A DNA stretch of 64,000 nt. It comes from Tsuneonella sediminis. Its GTDB lineage: Bacteria > Pseudomonadota > Alphaproteobacteria > Sphingomonadales > Sphingomonadaceae. This document shows, in pieces, positions 8,171 to 15,354 of the stretch. How positions within the stretch are numbered: the first letter of the stretch is position 1; the number at the start of each line of letters is the position of its first letter. Position numbers and translations under genes: made by a program. The stretch lies in NCBI RefSeq assembly GCF_051912845.1, contig NZ_JBNCBU010000001.1, positions 1,240,001 through 1,304,000 of the forward strand, written 5' to 3'. The notes below the pieces were generated by a model that had not been told where the DNA came from, ran no database searches, and saw nothing but the letters and a program-made list of their open reading frames with translations.

Positions 8171-8408
8171 GCCGCCCCACCCGCCTCGTCGTAACCGTTA
8201 CGCGCCCGCGCCTGAGGGATGCCCTGCCCGCGATCAGTCCCTCGTACCGCCTCGCCACCTCTCGCCAGAGCTCAACTGCTTCAGTCTTTCCGGTCAACGC
8301 GAAGGCGCCGATCTTCTCCGCGATGACGCGCGGCCCGTCCGCACCGTGCCAGAATTGGATATGGAGCGCGAGGGCGAGAGGCTCGCAGTCACGCGTCGGC
8401 GTGCTCAT
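8130..8408 (-). CDS. Small cytoplasmic protein resembling the DUF6961 group
   Basis: A 92-residue protein whose core, ALHIQFWHGADGPRVIAEKI followed by LWREVARRYEGL, matches small proteins often seen in sphingomonad islands (DUF6961-like, from memory). Function is unknown. The C-terminal 40 residues are very Arg-rich and overlap the end of the Rap1a-like gene, so the true protein may be read through from a shorter ancestor. Its ATG overlaps the stop of the upstream membrane frame at 8405-8512 (ATGA). The unusual name-only assignment should be treated as tentative. Confidence 0.6.
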   Translation of the reverse strand: MSTPTRDCEPLALALHIQFWHGADGPRVIAEKIGAFALTGKTEAVELWREVARRYEGLIAGRASLRRGRVTVTTRRVGRLIYRGRFRSRRST

Positions 8409-8512
8409 GCGAGGAACGACCTGGCGAGCACGACGATCCCGAGGAGCAAAGCTACTACGATGGCCCAGGCTTCGGCCTCAAGTCGGGTGGAGAGCTTCGC
8501 AAGGCGAACGAT
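8405..8512 (-). pseudogene. Possible remnant of a small membrane protein gene
   Basis: A minus-strand frame of 35 codons that ends in WAIVVALLLGIVVLARSFLA, a good transmembrane helix, and stops in an ATGA overlap with the start of the 8130-8408 gene. That overlap argues for a real former gene. However the frame begins directly after a TAG and has no ATG, GTG or TTG ahead of the helical part, so the 5' end seems lost or mutated. Confidence 0.3.
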
Positions 8513-8702
8513 CTACAACCTGACATTTGTTAGCAGAAGCATGACTGGTCCTTTGGCGAATAACTTGGACGTGTTGCCTTCGTGCAACTATCAAACGTTA
8601 TCGGATCCAGCTTCCAAGTATCCATTGCCTGTCGAACACTTCGCTTCTAGCGGCGCAGCGCCCTTGGGAGGGCAATAAGCTAGTACAACACAAGGAATTT
8701 AC

Positions 8703-9155
8703 ATGCGCTTTATGGTTATGGTGGCCGCTGCTGCCGCTACTGTTGCTGCCGTCGCAAGTCCGGCTGCCGCCAATGAGACCCGTCTCGAGGTTCGGGGCGG
8801 CATCGTGTGGTGTTGCGGTGTCTCCGACGAAACGATCGGCGTTGCCATCGGGCACGATTTCGACGTCGGCACCGGCGCATTCATCGGCGTCGAAGGCGTG
8901 GCTGACACGAACTTCGACTTTGTCGATCCGACACTGGGCGTGAATGCCCGCGTGGGCGCCAAGGTCGGCGAGACCGGCAAGGTGTTCGGCACCCTCGGCT
9001 ATGCCTATGAAACCGGCTTCGACATTGACGACTGGGTCCTCGGCGCGGGCTACCAGACTGACCTGGGCGCGAACGCGCTGGTGAGCCTGCAGTACCAGCG
9101 CTACATGGACACCGATATCAACCGCGCGATTGTAGGCGTCGGTTTTCGCTTCTGA
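8703..9155 (+). CDS. Outer-membrane beta-barrel protein
   Basis: A 150-residue exported protein: a signal peptide (FMVMVAAAAATVAAVASPAAA, cleavage near residue 23) followed by alternating polar/non-polar strands such as VGAKVGETGKVFGTLGYAYE and ALVSLQYQRYMDT. It ends in VGVGFRF with the C-terminal phenylalanine typical of BAM-inserted barrels. About eight strands fit an OmpA/OmpW-size barrel. A CC pair (VWCCGV) near the mature N-terminus is unusual. It stands alone on the plus strand, with acacaaggaattt upstream as a plausible ribosome-binding region. Confidence 0.8.
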   Translation: MRFMVMVAAAAATVAAVASPAAANETRLEVRGGIVWCCGVSDETIGVAIGHDFDVGTGAFIGVEGVADTNFDFVDPTLGVNARVGAKVGETGKVFGTLGYAYETGFDIDDWVLGAGYQTDLGANALVSLQYQRYMDTDINRAIVGVGFRF

Positions 9156-9207
9156 TGCGGATGGGGGGTGGCGCAAGTCACCCCTCAATACCGCCAAGCC
9201 CGTTGCC

Positions 9208-9639
9208 TCATGGGCACCGATGCCCGCGCCAATACCTGTTCCAACGCAACGCCCAGCCGCCGCGCACCATCGCGCAGCTCAGATCCCCGCCGATAGGCGA
9301 CACGCACCAGGCAGCGGTGCGACTGCCCCCGGCCGAACCGTCCGACCGGCAAGTCATCGTCGGCCCGGCGACGAGAACATGGCCCTCGCTACTTCGGCCG
9401 GCGGCCCGCCCGACCAGCCGCACGAGCGCGTCACGTGCATCTGTGGCGCTCGCAGCAGGGCAAGGCTGGCCATCCCGGCATGAGCCGTCGATTTCGCGCG
9501 CAGCGACGCCTGACAGGCGCACGCGCGGCCCTTCGGCGCACCAAATAGGACCGTCGCCATCCCACACACGAGTGGGGGTGCAGGTGAACCTCTCGCCAGC
9601 GGGGACGATGGTAGCGGCGATGAATAAAATTAATGACAT
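9208..9639 (-). CDS. Thermonuclease-like (SNase-fold) secreted protein
   Basis: A 143-residue protein with a hydrophobic N-terminus (SLILFIAATIVPAG) and an SNase-type core: TRVWDGDGPIWCAEGPRVRLSGVAAREIDG. The family's VxDGDT-xR pattern is partly changed here (VWDGDGPIWC). Five cysteine-bearing segments, including TMTCRSDG, AAWCVSP and DLSCAMV, suggest disulfides in an extracytoplasmic protein. The usual catalytic Arg/Glu pair is not fully evident, so nuclease activity is uncertain. It is transcribed divergently from the proline-rich protein gene at 9707. Confidence 0.6.
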   Translation of the reverse strand: MSLILFIAATIVPAGERFTCTPTRVWDGDGPIWCAEGPRVRLSGVAAREIDGSCRDGQPCPAASATDARDALVRLVGRAAGRSSEGHVLVAGPTMTCRSDGSAGGSRTAAWCVSPIGGDLSCAMVRGGWALRWNRYWRGHRCP

Positions 9640-9706
9640 ATCTTGTACTTATGTTGTTGTAAGCAGATAATGCCAGGCCGATCGCGAATCTAATAGGGGA
9701 TGAAGA

Positions 9707-10018
9707 ATGCGTAATGCAGTCGCGGCGCTCATAGCTTTGAGTTTGACAGCACCCGTTTCGGCACAGGTTCACGTTAGGGGATATGTGAAGAAGGACGGGA
9801 CCTACGTTGCGCCTCATGTTCGAAGTTCGCCGAACAGCTCCACGCTCGATAATTGGTCGACGAAGCCGAACGTCAATCCGTACACTGGCAAACAAGGGAC
9901 AGTTGACCCGTACGCAACACCGAAGCCAACCCATAACCCCTACAGCCCGCCTCGGTCTTCAGGCTACCAGCCATACAGCCCGCCGAAACCTCCTTGCTAC
10001 TTCAACTGTCCAAGGTGA
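9707..10018 (+). CDS. Exported proline/tyrosine-rich protein
   Basis: A 103-residue protein with a signal peptide (MRNAVAALIALSLTAPVSA) followed by VHVRGYVKKDGTYVAPHVRS, a motif found in short exported proteins of proteobacteria. The remainder is low complexity and rich in Pro, Tyr, Ser and Asn (NPYTGKQG, NPYSPPR, YQPYSPPKPP) with two terminal cysteines. It has no enzymatic signature. Nine bases separate it from the next exported protein, so the two are probably co-transcribed. Confidence 0.7.
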   Translation: MRNAVAALIALSLTAPVSAQVHVRGYVKKDGTYVAPHVRSSPNSSTLDNWSTKPNVNPYTGKQGTVDPYATPKPTHNPYSPPRSSGYQPYSPPKPPCYFNCPR

Positions 10019-10027
10019 GCTCACGCG

Positions 10028-10495
10028 ATGTTCCGTGCGACGGCTGTAGCGCTTTTCCTAGTGTCCGCGACAACTGCCGCTCAGGAGCCTCGTTTTCCTG
10101 ATAGCCCGTGGCTGGATTGGGTGGCCCGGAACTCACCCTACGGCTTCGACATCACACCCGACGCGACTACCTGGATCAACTTGGCGGATGTGGGGCAGCG
10201 AGAGGACTATGCGATACGGGCGCAAGACCTTCAAGCGGCCCGACAAGAGCACAACCGGAAGCCGGCCTTCTGGATGAGAGGCTATTTCAAGAACAATCCA
10301 GACGTACCTTATCGAGAATCAAAGGGGCGGTACACGATCGACTGTAAGGCTGAGACGATCTCTCGCTCCCAAATCACCTTTTTCAGGGCGAACGGCGACG
10401 TCCACTCGACCTACGGCTGGACGCCAGCGAGCTACATCGTGCCCGGAACTTACGCCGCCGAGGTCCATCGCTTGTTTTGCGTCGTGGGTGACTGA
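10028..10495 (+). CDS. Exported protein resembling the surface-adhesin E family
   Basis: A 155-residue protein with a signal peptide (FRATAVALFLVSATTAAQ). The mature part contains FWMRGYFKNN, a tyrosine-rich YRESKGRYTIDCKAETI and WTPASYIVPGTYAAEVHRLFCVV. This combination of a WMR-Y-Y strand and two cysteines near the end resembles the small 'surface-adhesin protein E' fold. That assignment is a judgment from motif memory. It probably acts in the periplasm or at the outer membrane and is likely co-transcribed with the proline-rich gene before it. Confidence 0.6.
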   Translation: MFRATAVALFLVSATTAAQEPRFPDSPWLDWVARNSPYGFDITPDATTWINLADVGQREDYAIRAQDLQAARQEHNRKPAFWMRGYFKNNPDVPYRESKGRYTIDCKAETISRSQITFFRANGDVHSTYGWTPASYIVPGTYAAEVHRLFCVVGD

Positions 10496-10528
10496 CCCGA
10501 TCTTCTTCAGCCTTCCCCCAGCAGCAAT

Positions 10529-11041
10529 CTAAAGCGCGATCTCGCTCGCCGATGCCGTATAAGCCAGTTCCCAGCTTGCAGCGCCAAGTCCGCCTCCGCC
10601 GAAAGCATTTCCGGTGTATTGCTTGAACCGCATCGCCACGCCGTCCTTGCTCCAGACGGAAACCTCGCCTTGGCGTGCAAGAATGGAGCCGCCCCGCTCT
10701 CTCTGTACTGCCGGCTGACCGTATTTGGCCGAGAGTGCGGTCAGGACCTTATCGGCGCACCGGCCACCGAGCGAGCCTTTGCCCTTGACCTTCACCACGT
10801 CGACAAAGCCGCTGGCATGCTGGATCTCCACTTCAGCTTCACAGCCTTCGAGGATCACAACGTCTTCGATCTCGGTCTGCTTGGTCCCGTGCCACTTGAT
10901 CTTGCCGCCCTGAGGGTACGCGGCATGAACTTCGGCGATCGACATACCGGCTTCGACTTTGTCCCAAAGGATCTGCCGATCCTTGGCGGAGATCGAGCAC
11001 GAAAGGATGACAGCGAAGGCTGCAAAATTGCTGATTCGCAT
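10529..11041 (-). CDS. Exported protein of unknown function
   Basis: A 170-residue protein with a short signal peptide (RISNFAAFAVILSCSISA). The mature chain starts DRQILWDKVEAGMSIAEVHAAYP, which resembles a BamE/SmpA-like helix-turn segment in which an 'aGMs..EV...p' pattern marks small outer-membrane assembly folds, but the rest is not recognisable. Two cysteines (GCEAEVE, GGRCADKV) are likely disulfide-bonded. The ATG at 11041 has GGGG six bases upstream and is preferred to the one at 11056. It converges with the adhesin-E-like gene. Confidence 0.6.
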   Translation of the reverse strand: MRISNFAAFAVILSCSISAKDRQILWDKVEAGMSIAEVHAAYPQGGKIKWHGTKQTEIEDVVILEGCEAEVEIQHASGFVDVVKVKGKGSLGGRCADKVLTALSAKYGQPAVQRERGGSILARQGEVSVWSKDGVAMRFKQYTGNAFGGGGLGAASWELAYTASASEIAL

Positions 11042-11087
11042 AAAGACCCCATTCAATGAAAGTCATCGTTTAGCATCTAACTCCTCT

Positions 11088-11150
11088 CCTCAAACAGGAA
11101 AGTCCGAGTGAGCGAAATTAAGCGAAGGGCGGAATGATTCCTGTCTGAGG
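11088..11150. repeat. 13-bp imperfect inverted repeat
   Basis: CCTCAAACAGGAA (11088-11100) and TTCCTGTCTGAGG (11138-11150) are complementary with a single mismatch across a 37-base spacer. It lies in the 276-base gap between 11042 and 11317, in which I see no other feature. It could be an operator, a long RNA stem or a remnant of a small mobile unit. Confidence 0.5.
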
Positions 11151-11317
11151 AACCAATTGCTCAAACTGTATCGATGCGCTCAGCCGCCAACGGAAACACA
11201 GCCCTGATCGTTGATCGACCAGAAACTGACTAGGTGTTTGGAGCAACGGCCGCCTAATCCGCACAGTACCGCTTGCGCGCCAGTGCGGCCCACAACATCG
11301 GCGAAAGGATACCGCCG

Positions 11318-11533
11318 ATGCAACGCATGCCGGAAGACGATCTGGTCAGGTGCCGCGCCTCAGATCGCCTGCTCGCCGCGCTCTCGCAGAACGCCGATGA
11401 AAAGAGTGTAACTGTCCTCATCACGTTCCCCGGCTGGGGGAAGGCGCCTGCCGGTGGCGCGCGGGATGCCGACGTTTTCAATCCTGCGCTCGTCCCGGCG
11501 CCACCTCCTGGCATTGCTCTGGAAGGTGCCTGA
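11318..11533 (+). CDS. Hypothetical small protein
   Basis: A 71-residue protein that I do not recognise. It starts at ATG 11318 (an upstream ATG at 11273 would add 15 residues), is soluble and has a hydrophobic stretch VTVLITFPGW in the middle. Its stop overlaps the start of the DUF5681 gene by one base (TGATG), so it is the probable first gene of the 11318-12370 operon. Confidence 0.45.
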   Translation: MQRMPEDDLVRCRASDRLLAALSQNADEKSVTVLITFPGWGKAPAGGARDADVFNPALVPAPPPGIALEGA

Positions 11534-11967
11534 TGGGCAAGGCTCCGAACAATGACGGCCGCAAATCGGATGGCACTTTTGCGCAGGGTAACTCGCTCGG
11601 CGGCAATCGCAAGGGTTCCCGCCATCGGACCACGCTTGCGGTCGAGGCCCTGCTTGAAGGCGAGCACGAAGCCCTAACGCGCAAGGCTATTGAGCTCGCG
11701 CTCAAGGGTGATGGCCCTGCGCTACGCCTCTGCCTCGACCGCATTGCCCCGCCCCGGAAGGACGCACCGATCGCGTTTCCGCTTCGGCCCATCAAATCTG
11801 CCAGCGATGCTGTGGAAGCCGGCTCCGAGGTGTTGGCCGCGGTGGCCTATGGTTCGATCACGCCGGACGAAGCCGGGCGCGTCATGGCGCTGTTGTCGGC
11901 GCACAAGACAATGGTCACGGCAAGCGAGCTTGAAGCCCGGATCGAAGCGCTGGAGGCGAAGCGGTGA
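11533..11967 (+). CDS. DUF5681 domain-containing protein
   Basis: A 144-residue protein. The first 30 residues have the DUF5681 signature GRKSDGTFAQGNSLGGNRKGSR, and the following RHRTTLAVEALLEGEHEALT and LCLDRIAPPRKD are also shared by this family, which is common in alphaproteobacterial islands and prophages. Members often sit next to phage packaging or DNA genes, but no function is established. The basic N-terminus could bind DNA; this is inference. It overlaps the next gene by four bases (GTGA). Confidence 0.75.
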   Translation: MGKAPNNDGRKSDGTFAQGNSLGGNRKGSRHRTTLAVEALLEGEHEALTRKAIELALKGDGPALRLCLDRIAPPRKDAPIAFPLRPIKSASDAVEAGSEVLAAVAYGSITPDEAGRVMALLSAHKTMVTASELEARIEALEAKR

Positions 11968-12179
11968 AGACACTGGAGCAAAGGGTGCGTCTGCTTGAGG
12001 CGGCCCAGCCAGCCTTGAGCGAGATGGTCCTCGACGTGGCGGCCCTATCGGATGCGGAAGTCGCGGAGATTGACGCGGCCCTCGCTGCTTACGCGCGGAC
12101 TGGCGTGGCGGGCATGACCGATGAAGAGTTGCGGTGCATCGCCGACGCTCCGCTCATACTGAAAGAAGGGAAGGCCTGA
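11964..12179 (+). CDS. Small coiled-coil protein
   Basis: A 71-residue protein starting at a GTG that overlaps the previous stop (GTGA). The N-terminal KTLEQRVRLLEAAQP is a heptad-like coil and the rest is acidic helices. The next gene begins with a similar ESLDRRVRKLEG element, so the two may be related or interact. Function unknown; the three-gene coupling with the DUF5681 gene is the only context. Confidence 0.55.
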   Translation: MKTLEQRVRLLEAAQPALSEMVLDVAALSDAEVAEIDAALAAYARTGVAGMTDEELRCIADAPLILKEGKA

Positions 12180-12370
12180 TGCGCGGAATCGAATCGCTGG
12201 ACCGGCGCGTGCGGAAACTAGAAGGGCCGACCAACTTCCCCGGCGTCGTATGCATTCTTGTGCGCGATGGCGATGATCCCGAGGCGCTTTGCGCTGAATG
12301 GGAGGCTCGCAACGGTCCGTTCGGTGCGCGGGTACCCGTGCTGGTCAATCTTGTTGACTCGAAGATCTAG
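12179..12370 (+). CDS. Small hypothetical protein with coiled-coil start
   Basis: A 63-residue protein that begins RGIESLDRRVRKLEG, the same coil type as its upstream neighbour, followed by a compact beta-alpha-looking part (VVCILVRDGDDPEALCAEW). Its ATG overlaps the preceding stop by one base. Not recognised; part of the 11318-12370 operon. Confidence 0.5.
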   Translation: MRGIESLDRRVRKLEGPTNFPGVVCILVRDGDDPEALCAEWEARNGPFGARVPVLVNLVDSKI

Positions 12371-12507
12371 CTGCTCAGCGGCCGTGATTATGGGCCGACC
12401 AACGCAAGCACGGTGGGTGGCAAGAGATGGTGATCGATTGCTCTAGGGCCGAAATGTCGCGTACATTGTCATTGAATTGGCCTCGCCGATACCGCAAACA
12501 GCCGCGC

Positions 12508-13152
12508 ATGTCGGATGAAGGCTTTCGCGCGATCGGCGCTTTCAGCGCAGAGCAAGCGCAGAGGCTATCCGGTGTGAGCTTGGGTCAGTTGCGTAGCTGG
12601 CATCGGAACGGATTTCTTCCAGCCTCTTTTGCCGATCAGGCGAGCAAAGCTCCGTTCTCCCGCATCTATTCCTTTAAGGACATTGTCACCCTCCGCGTCC
12701 TGCACCAGCTGCGAAACGTTCACGAGGTGAGTATGCCCGAACTGAAAAAGGTGGCTGTCGCGCTATCGGATCTTGGCGATGATCGGTGGACTAGCTTTCG
12801 TTTCTGGGTCCACAATAGAAAGGTCGTCTTCGCCGAACCAGATACTAGGCGCCGGCGCGAGATCACCAGCAAGCAATACATTGCCGAGATGGGTGTCGAT
12901 GTTGAAGTGACAAGCGCTCACCGGGCGCTCACTGAAATGAACCGCCGCGGCGGGTCGTCAGGCCACGTCTCCAGAGCGAAATTCGTACAACATCGCGCAC
13001 CGGTAGTAGCTGGAACTCGCGTCCCGGTGGAAGCGATCAAGCAATTCGCGGCCGAAGGCTTTAGTGTGGCGGACATTAAGCGAGAGTATCCCTCTCTGAG
13101 CGCGCGAGACATCCGCGTGGCGCTCGGCTTTGAAGGGAATCAAGCCGCGTAA
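12508..13152 (+). CDS. DUF433 antitoxin with N-terminal MerR-like HTH
   Basis: A 214-residue protein. The N-terminal part (AFSAEQAQRLSGVSLGQLRSWHRNGF... IYSFKDIVTLRVLHQLR) is a MerR-type helix-turn-helix. The C-terminal part (APVVAGTRVPVEAIKQFAAEGFSVADIKREYPSLSARDIRVAL) is a DUF433 domain, a family known as the antitoxin partner of DUF5615 toxins. Its last two bases overlap the toxin start. I chose ATG 12508; ATG 12427 is possible but adds residues unlike the family. It probably neutralises the toxin and autoregulates the operon. Confidence 0.8.
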   Translation: MSDEGFRAIGAFSAEQAQRLSGVSLGQLRSWHRNGFLPASFADQASKAPFSRIYSFKDIVTLRVLHQLRNVHEVSMPELKKVAVALSDLGDDRWTSFRFWVHNRKVVFAEPDTRRRREITSKQYIAEMGVDVEVTSAHRALTEMNRRGGSSGHVSRAKFVQHRAPVVAGTRVPVEAIKQFAAEGFSVADIKREYPSLSARDIRVALGFEGNQAA

Positions 13153-13556
13153 TGGCGGTCAGACCGCCGATACCGTTTCTAACTGATGAAGACGTGCCCG
13201 ATTCGGTTGGGAGGGTTCTCGAAGAACGCGGTCACGTCGTTCGACGGGTGCGCGATGAGATGGTCACAGGCTCGGCAGATGCGGTCGTTGCTGCCGCTGC
13301 TCGGGAAAGCGGATTCGTACTCGTCACGCACAATTATCGCGACTTTCGACGCATCGCGCGCGAGCACCTTCACTCGACCAATGCAAAGGTCGATCGTCTT
13401 TGCCGTGTTGAACTCGAATGCGGGCAGCCTCAGGCTGCCAGTCGCGTTCGGGATGAGATTGATCTTATCGAGCGAGAATTTCTCAGACGCGATCCGGAAA
13501 GCAAAGCGGGCATCCGGATTAGCATTACGAGGACTGGCTTTCGGGTAGTCAGATGA
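13152..13556 (+). CDS. DUF5615 PIN-like toxin
   Basis: A 134-residue PIN-like protein: an initial FLTDEDVPDSVGRVLEERGH with the acidic DED corresponding to the first catalytic acids, then DAVVAAAARESGFVLVTHNYRDF, the usual second motif region. DUF5615 proteins are paired with DUF433 antitoxins, and PIN-fold toxins are RNases. Here the pair overlaps by one base. It is long for the family (about 110), with a C-terminal extension. The toxin role is inferred from the pairing. Confidence 0.75.
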   Translation: MAVRPPIPFLTDEDVPDSVGRVLEERGHVVRRVRDEMVTGSADAVVAAAARESGFVLVTHNYRDFRRIAREHLHSTNAKVDRLCRVELECGQPQAASRVRDEIDLIEREFLRRDPESKAGIRISITRTGFRVVR

Positions 13557-13575
13557 TCGATGGTTGCAAACCAAA

Positions 13576-14010
13576 TCATCCGCTGGGGTCGGAGTCCCAC
13601 AGAAATACCCTCGTGTGGTCGAAAACAGAGTTGCACTGAGGGCATTTGACGCCCCGACCGTTGTCGGTCGTCGTGATGAGCAGTCCATCTACCTCGTCAC
13701 AGCGAGAACAGAATGGCCTTCCCTGTGGCTCGCCCATTCGCACATGTGATTCGAGGTACCGCATGCCGCCCCTTTCGACCGTGTTTACGCGCTTCCGAGC
13801 GGCTTCCTGAAGCTGTTGGATCGTACGATCCTTGGCGTCCACCTCCTCTTTCGCTTCCTGAAGTGCGACCTTCACGTCGAGCAGTTTGTCCATCAGGTCC
13901 ACAACCTGACCCTTCAGTAAGACAGCGTCATAATCGCGACCAACCTGACGCATAGCCTTGGCAATCTCGATGGCGCCAGTTGCCGCGCCGATTCCTGCTG
14001 CAATATCCAT
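13576..14010 (-). CDS. Coiled-coil and zinc-ribbon protein of unknown function
   Basis: A 144-residue protein in two parts. Residues 1-25 are a Gly/Ala-rich helix (IAAGIGAATGAIEIAKAM), residues 35-80 a charged coiled coil (LDVKVALQEAKEEVDAKDRTI), and the C-terminus holds a zinc ribbon, C-SRC ... C-PQC (FCSRCDEVDGLL, VKCPQCNSVF). Such proteins of phages and islands are known but unnamed. It lies next to the right attachment site and converges with the toxin gene. Confidence 0.6.
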   Translation of the reverse strand: MDIAAGIGAATGAIEIAKAMRQVGRDYDAVLLKGQVVDLMDKLLDVKVALQEAKEEVDAKDRTIQQLQEAARKRVNTVERGGMRYLESHVRMGEPQGRPFCSRCDEVDGLLITTTDNGRGVKCPQCNSVFDHTRVFLWDSDPSG

Positions 14011-14106
14011 CGGAGATCGTTCCCGTGCTAGCCAGGTGATTGCTACAGCCAGATTTAAGCGCCCCCGCCAGAATTCGATTAGGGCGCTAAATGACTGAAA
14101 AATCAG

Positions 14107-14182
14107 TGGTGCCGCTTACAGGACTCGAACCTGTGACCCCATCATTACGAATGATGTGCTCTACCAACTGAGCTAAAGCGGC
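14107..14182 (-). tRNA. tRNA-Thr(CGT)
   Basis: A complete 76-nt cloverleaf with encoded CCA. The acceptor pair is GCCGCTT/AAGCGGC, the anticodon stem encloses TTCGTAA giving anticodon CGT, and the T arm is CAGGTTCGAGTCCTG. It is the integration site of the neighbouring element. Confidence 0.97.
14113..14153. repeat. attR within tRNA-Thr
   Basis: The 41 bases matching attL, covering the tRNA from the anticodon loop to the acceptor. The tRNA is complete, so insertion preserved the gene. Confidence 0.9.
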
Positions 14183-14241
14183 ACTCCGGCGCCCCTAGCC
14201 GCGACATTGCGTTGCCGCAATCCGCGAAAAGGTGGCGGAAT

Positions 14242-14315
14242 TGGAGGCCCGAGCCGGAATCGAACCGGCGTGCAAGGATTTGCAGTCCTCTGCGTAACCA
14301 CTCCGCCATCGGGCC
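14242..14315 (-). tRNA. tRNA-Cys(GCA)
   Basis: A 74-nt cloverleaf with encoded CCA; acceptor GGCCCGA/TCGGGCC, loop CTGCAAA giving anticodon GCA, T arm CCGGTTCGATTCCGG. It lies 59 bases from tRNA-Thr, in the same orientation. Confidence 0.97.
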
Positions 14316-14489
14316 TCGCCCTGCCTCGGGCACGCGGCCCGGACGAGGAAGCGGCCCCCTAGCGCCTTGCTCGGCGCATGGCAATCGCCCGCGCGCGGTC
14401 CCGCGCCATTGTTCGAGCGCCGTACGCAATTGCAACGCGCAACGCCGGCGGCTGGACGCGGCCGCGCGGAGTGCTATCAACCAGCCCCG

Positions 14490-15266
14490 ATGCGTTTTGC
14501 CACTCTCGTCGACGCGGTTCCCGCCGACAATAGCCCGATAATCCTGCCTGGTGCCGAGCGCTGGATGCAGGGCCGCACGTTGTTCGGCGGCGCTTCGGCC
14601 GCGCTCGCGCTCGTCGCCGCGCGCAAGGCGCTGCCCGACCTCCCGCCGTTTCGCGCAGCACAGGTGGGATTTGTCGCGCCCGTCGGCGAGAATTTGAATT
14701 TCGCGGTCACGACGATACGCCGGGGACGCAACGTCACCCAGGTGCGCAGCGACATCGCGTGCGACGGCAAGCTCGCACTGACTTCGCTGATGCTGTTCGG
14801 CGACGAGCGCGAGCCGAATGCGCTGCACCCCGCGGGCAAGGCCGATCCCTGGCCCGGCCCGCCCGAGGAGAACGACGACGTCGGGTTGAACAATCCGAAC
14901 TATTTCACCTCGAACCTCGAGATTCGCCGCGCGCAGGAGGAACAGGGGCCGGGCAAGCCGCTGGTGCGCCGATGGGTCCGCCTGAAGGACCGCGAGGGGC
15001 TGGACCCGGTCGTCGAGGCGATCGTCCTCGGCGACGCCCTACCCCCGGGGTCGATGCGGGCGATGCGGCGGCAGGGGCCGCTGTCGTCGATCAACTGGAG
15101 CTTCAACCTGCTCGACCCCGCGGCGAGGACCCGCGACGGATGGTTCCTTGCCGAGGCCGCCAGCGATCACGCCGACCACGGCTACTCGTCCGAGCGACTG
15201 CGGCTGTGGAATTACGACGGCGAGCAAGTGCTCGCCGGAATGCAGGCGGCGGCGATCTTCGGCTGA
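14490..15266 (+). CDS. Acyl-CoA thioesterase-like hotdog protein
   Basis: A 258-residue protein of double-hotdog type. The first half has RTLFGGASAALALVAARKAL and FVAPVGENLNFAVTTIRRGRNVTQVRSDI, the pattern of TesB-like thioesterases. The second half ends LRLWNYDGEQVLAGMQAAAIFG, the typical C-terminal hotdog strand. Thioesterases of this kind hydrolyse acyl-CoA in the cytoplasm; the substrate is unknown. The start ATG at 14490 is chosen because the longer frame extends into the tRNA flank. Confidence 0.85.
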   Translation: MRFATLVDAVPADNSPIILPGAERWMQGRTLFGGASAALALVAARKALPDLPPFRAAQVGFVAPVGENLNFAVTTIRRGRNVTQVRSDIACDGKLALTSLMLFGDEREPNALHPAGKADPWPGPPEENDDVGLNNPNYFTSNLEIRRAQEEQGPGKPLVRRWVRLKDREGLDPVVEAIVLGDALPPGSMRAMRRQGPLSSINWSFNLLDPAARTRDGWFLAEAASDHADHGYSSERLRLWNYDGEQVLAGMQAAAIFG

Positions 15267-15354
15267 CCGGCACCGCCGGGACACGGTTCATCAGGTCGCT
15301 TCCCCAAACGATTGATCCGGTGCATCTTCTCCCGGGATAAACGGGGGGCCGGGG

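Larger units (their letters stand above)
3700..14153. mobile_element. Integrated genetic element in tRNA-Thr(CGT), about 10.45 kb
   Basis: The element is bounded by identical 41-bp direct repeats (3700-3740 and 14113-14153). The right copy is the anticodon-to-3'-end part of an intact tRNA-Thr and the left copy is an orphan tRNA 3' fragment. A tyrosine recombinase lies just inside the left end and an AlpA-like regulator follows it. The rest is small accessory genes: a RepA-like ATPase operon, secreted proteins, a DUF5681 protein and a toxin-antitoxin-like pair. There are no capsid, tail, terminase or conjugation genes, so this looks like a non-self-transmissible island or satellite rather than a complete prophage or ICE. 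Boundaries come directly from the sequence; mobility is inferred. Confidence 0.9.
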
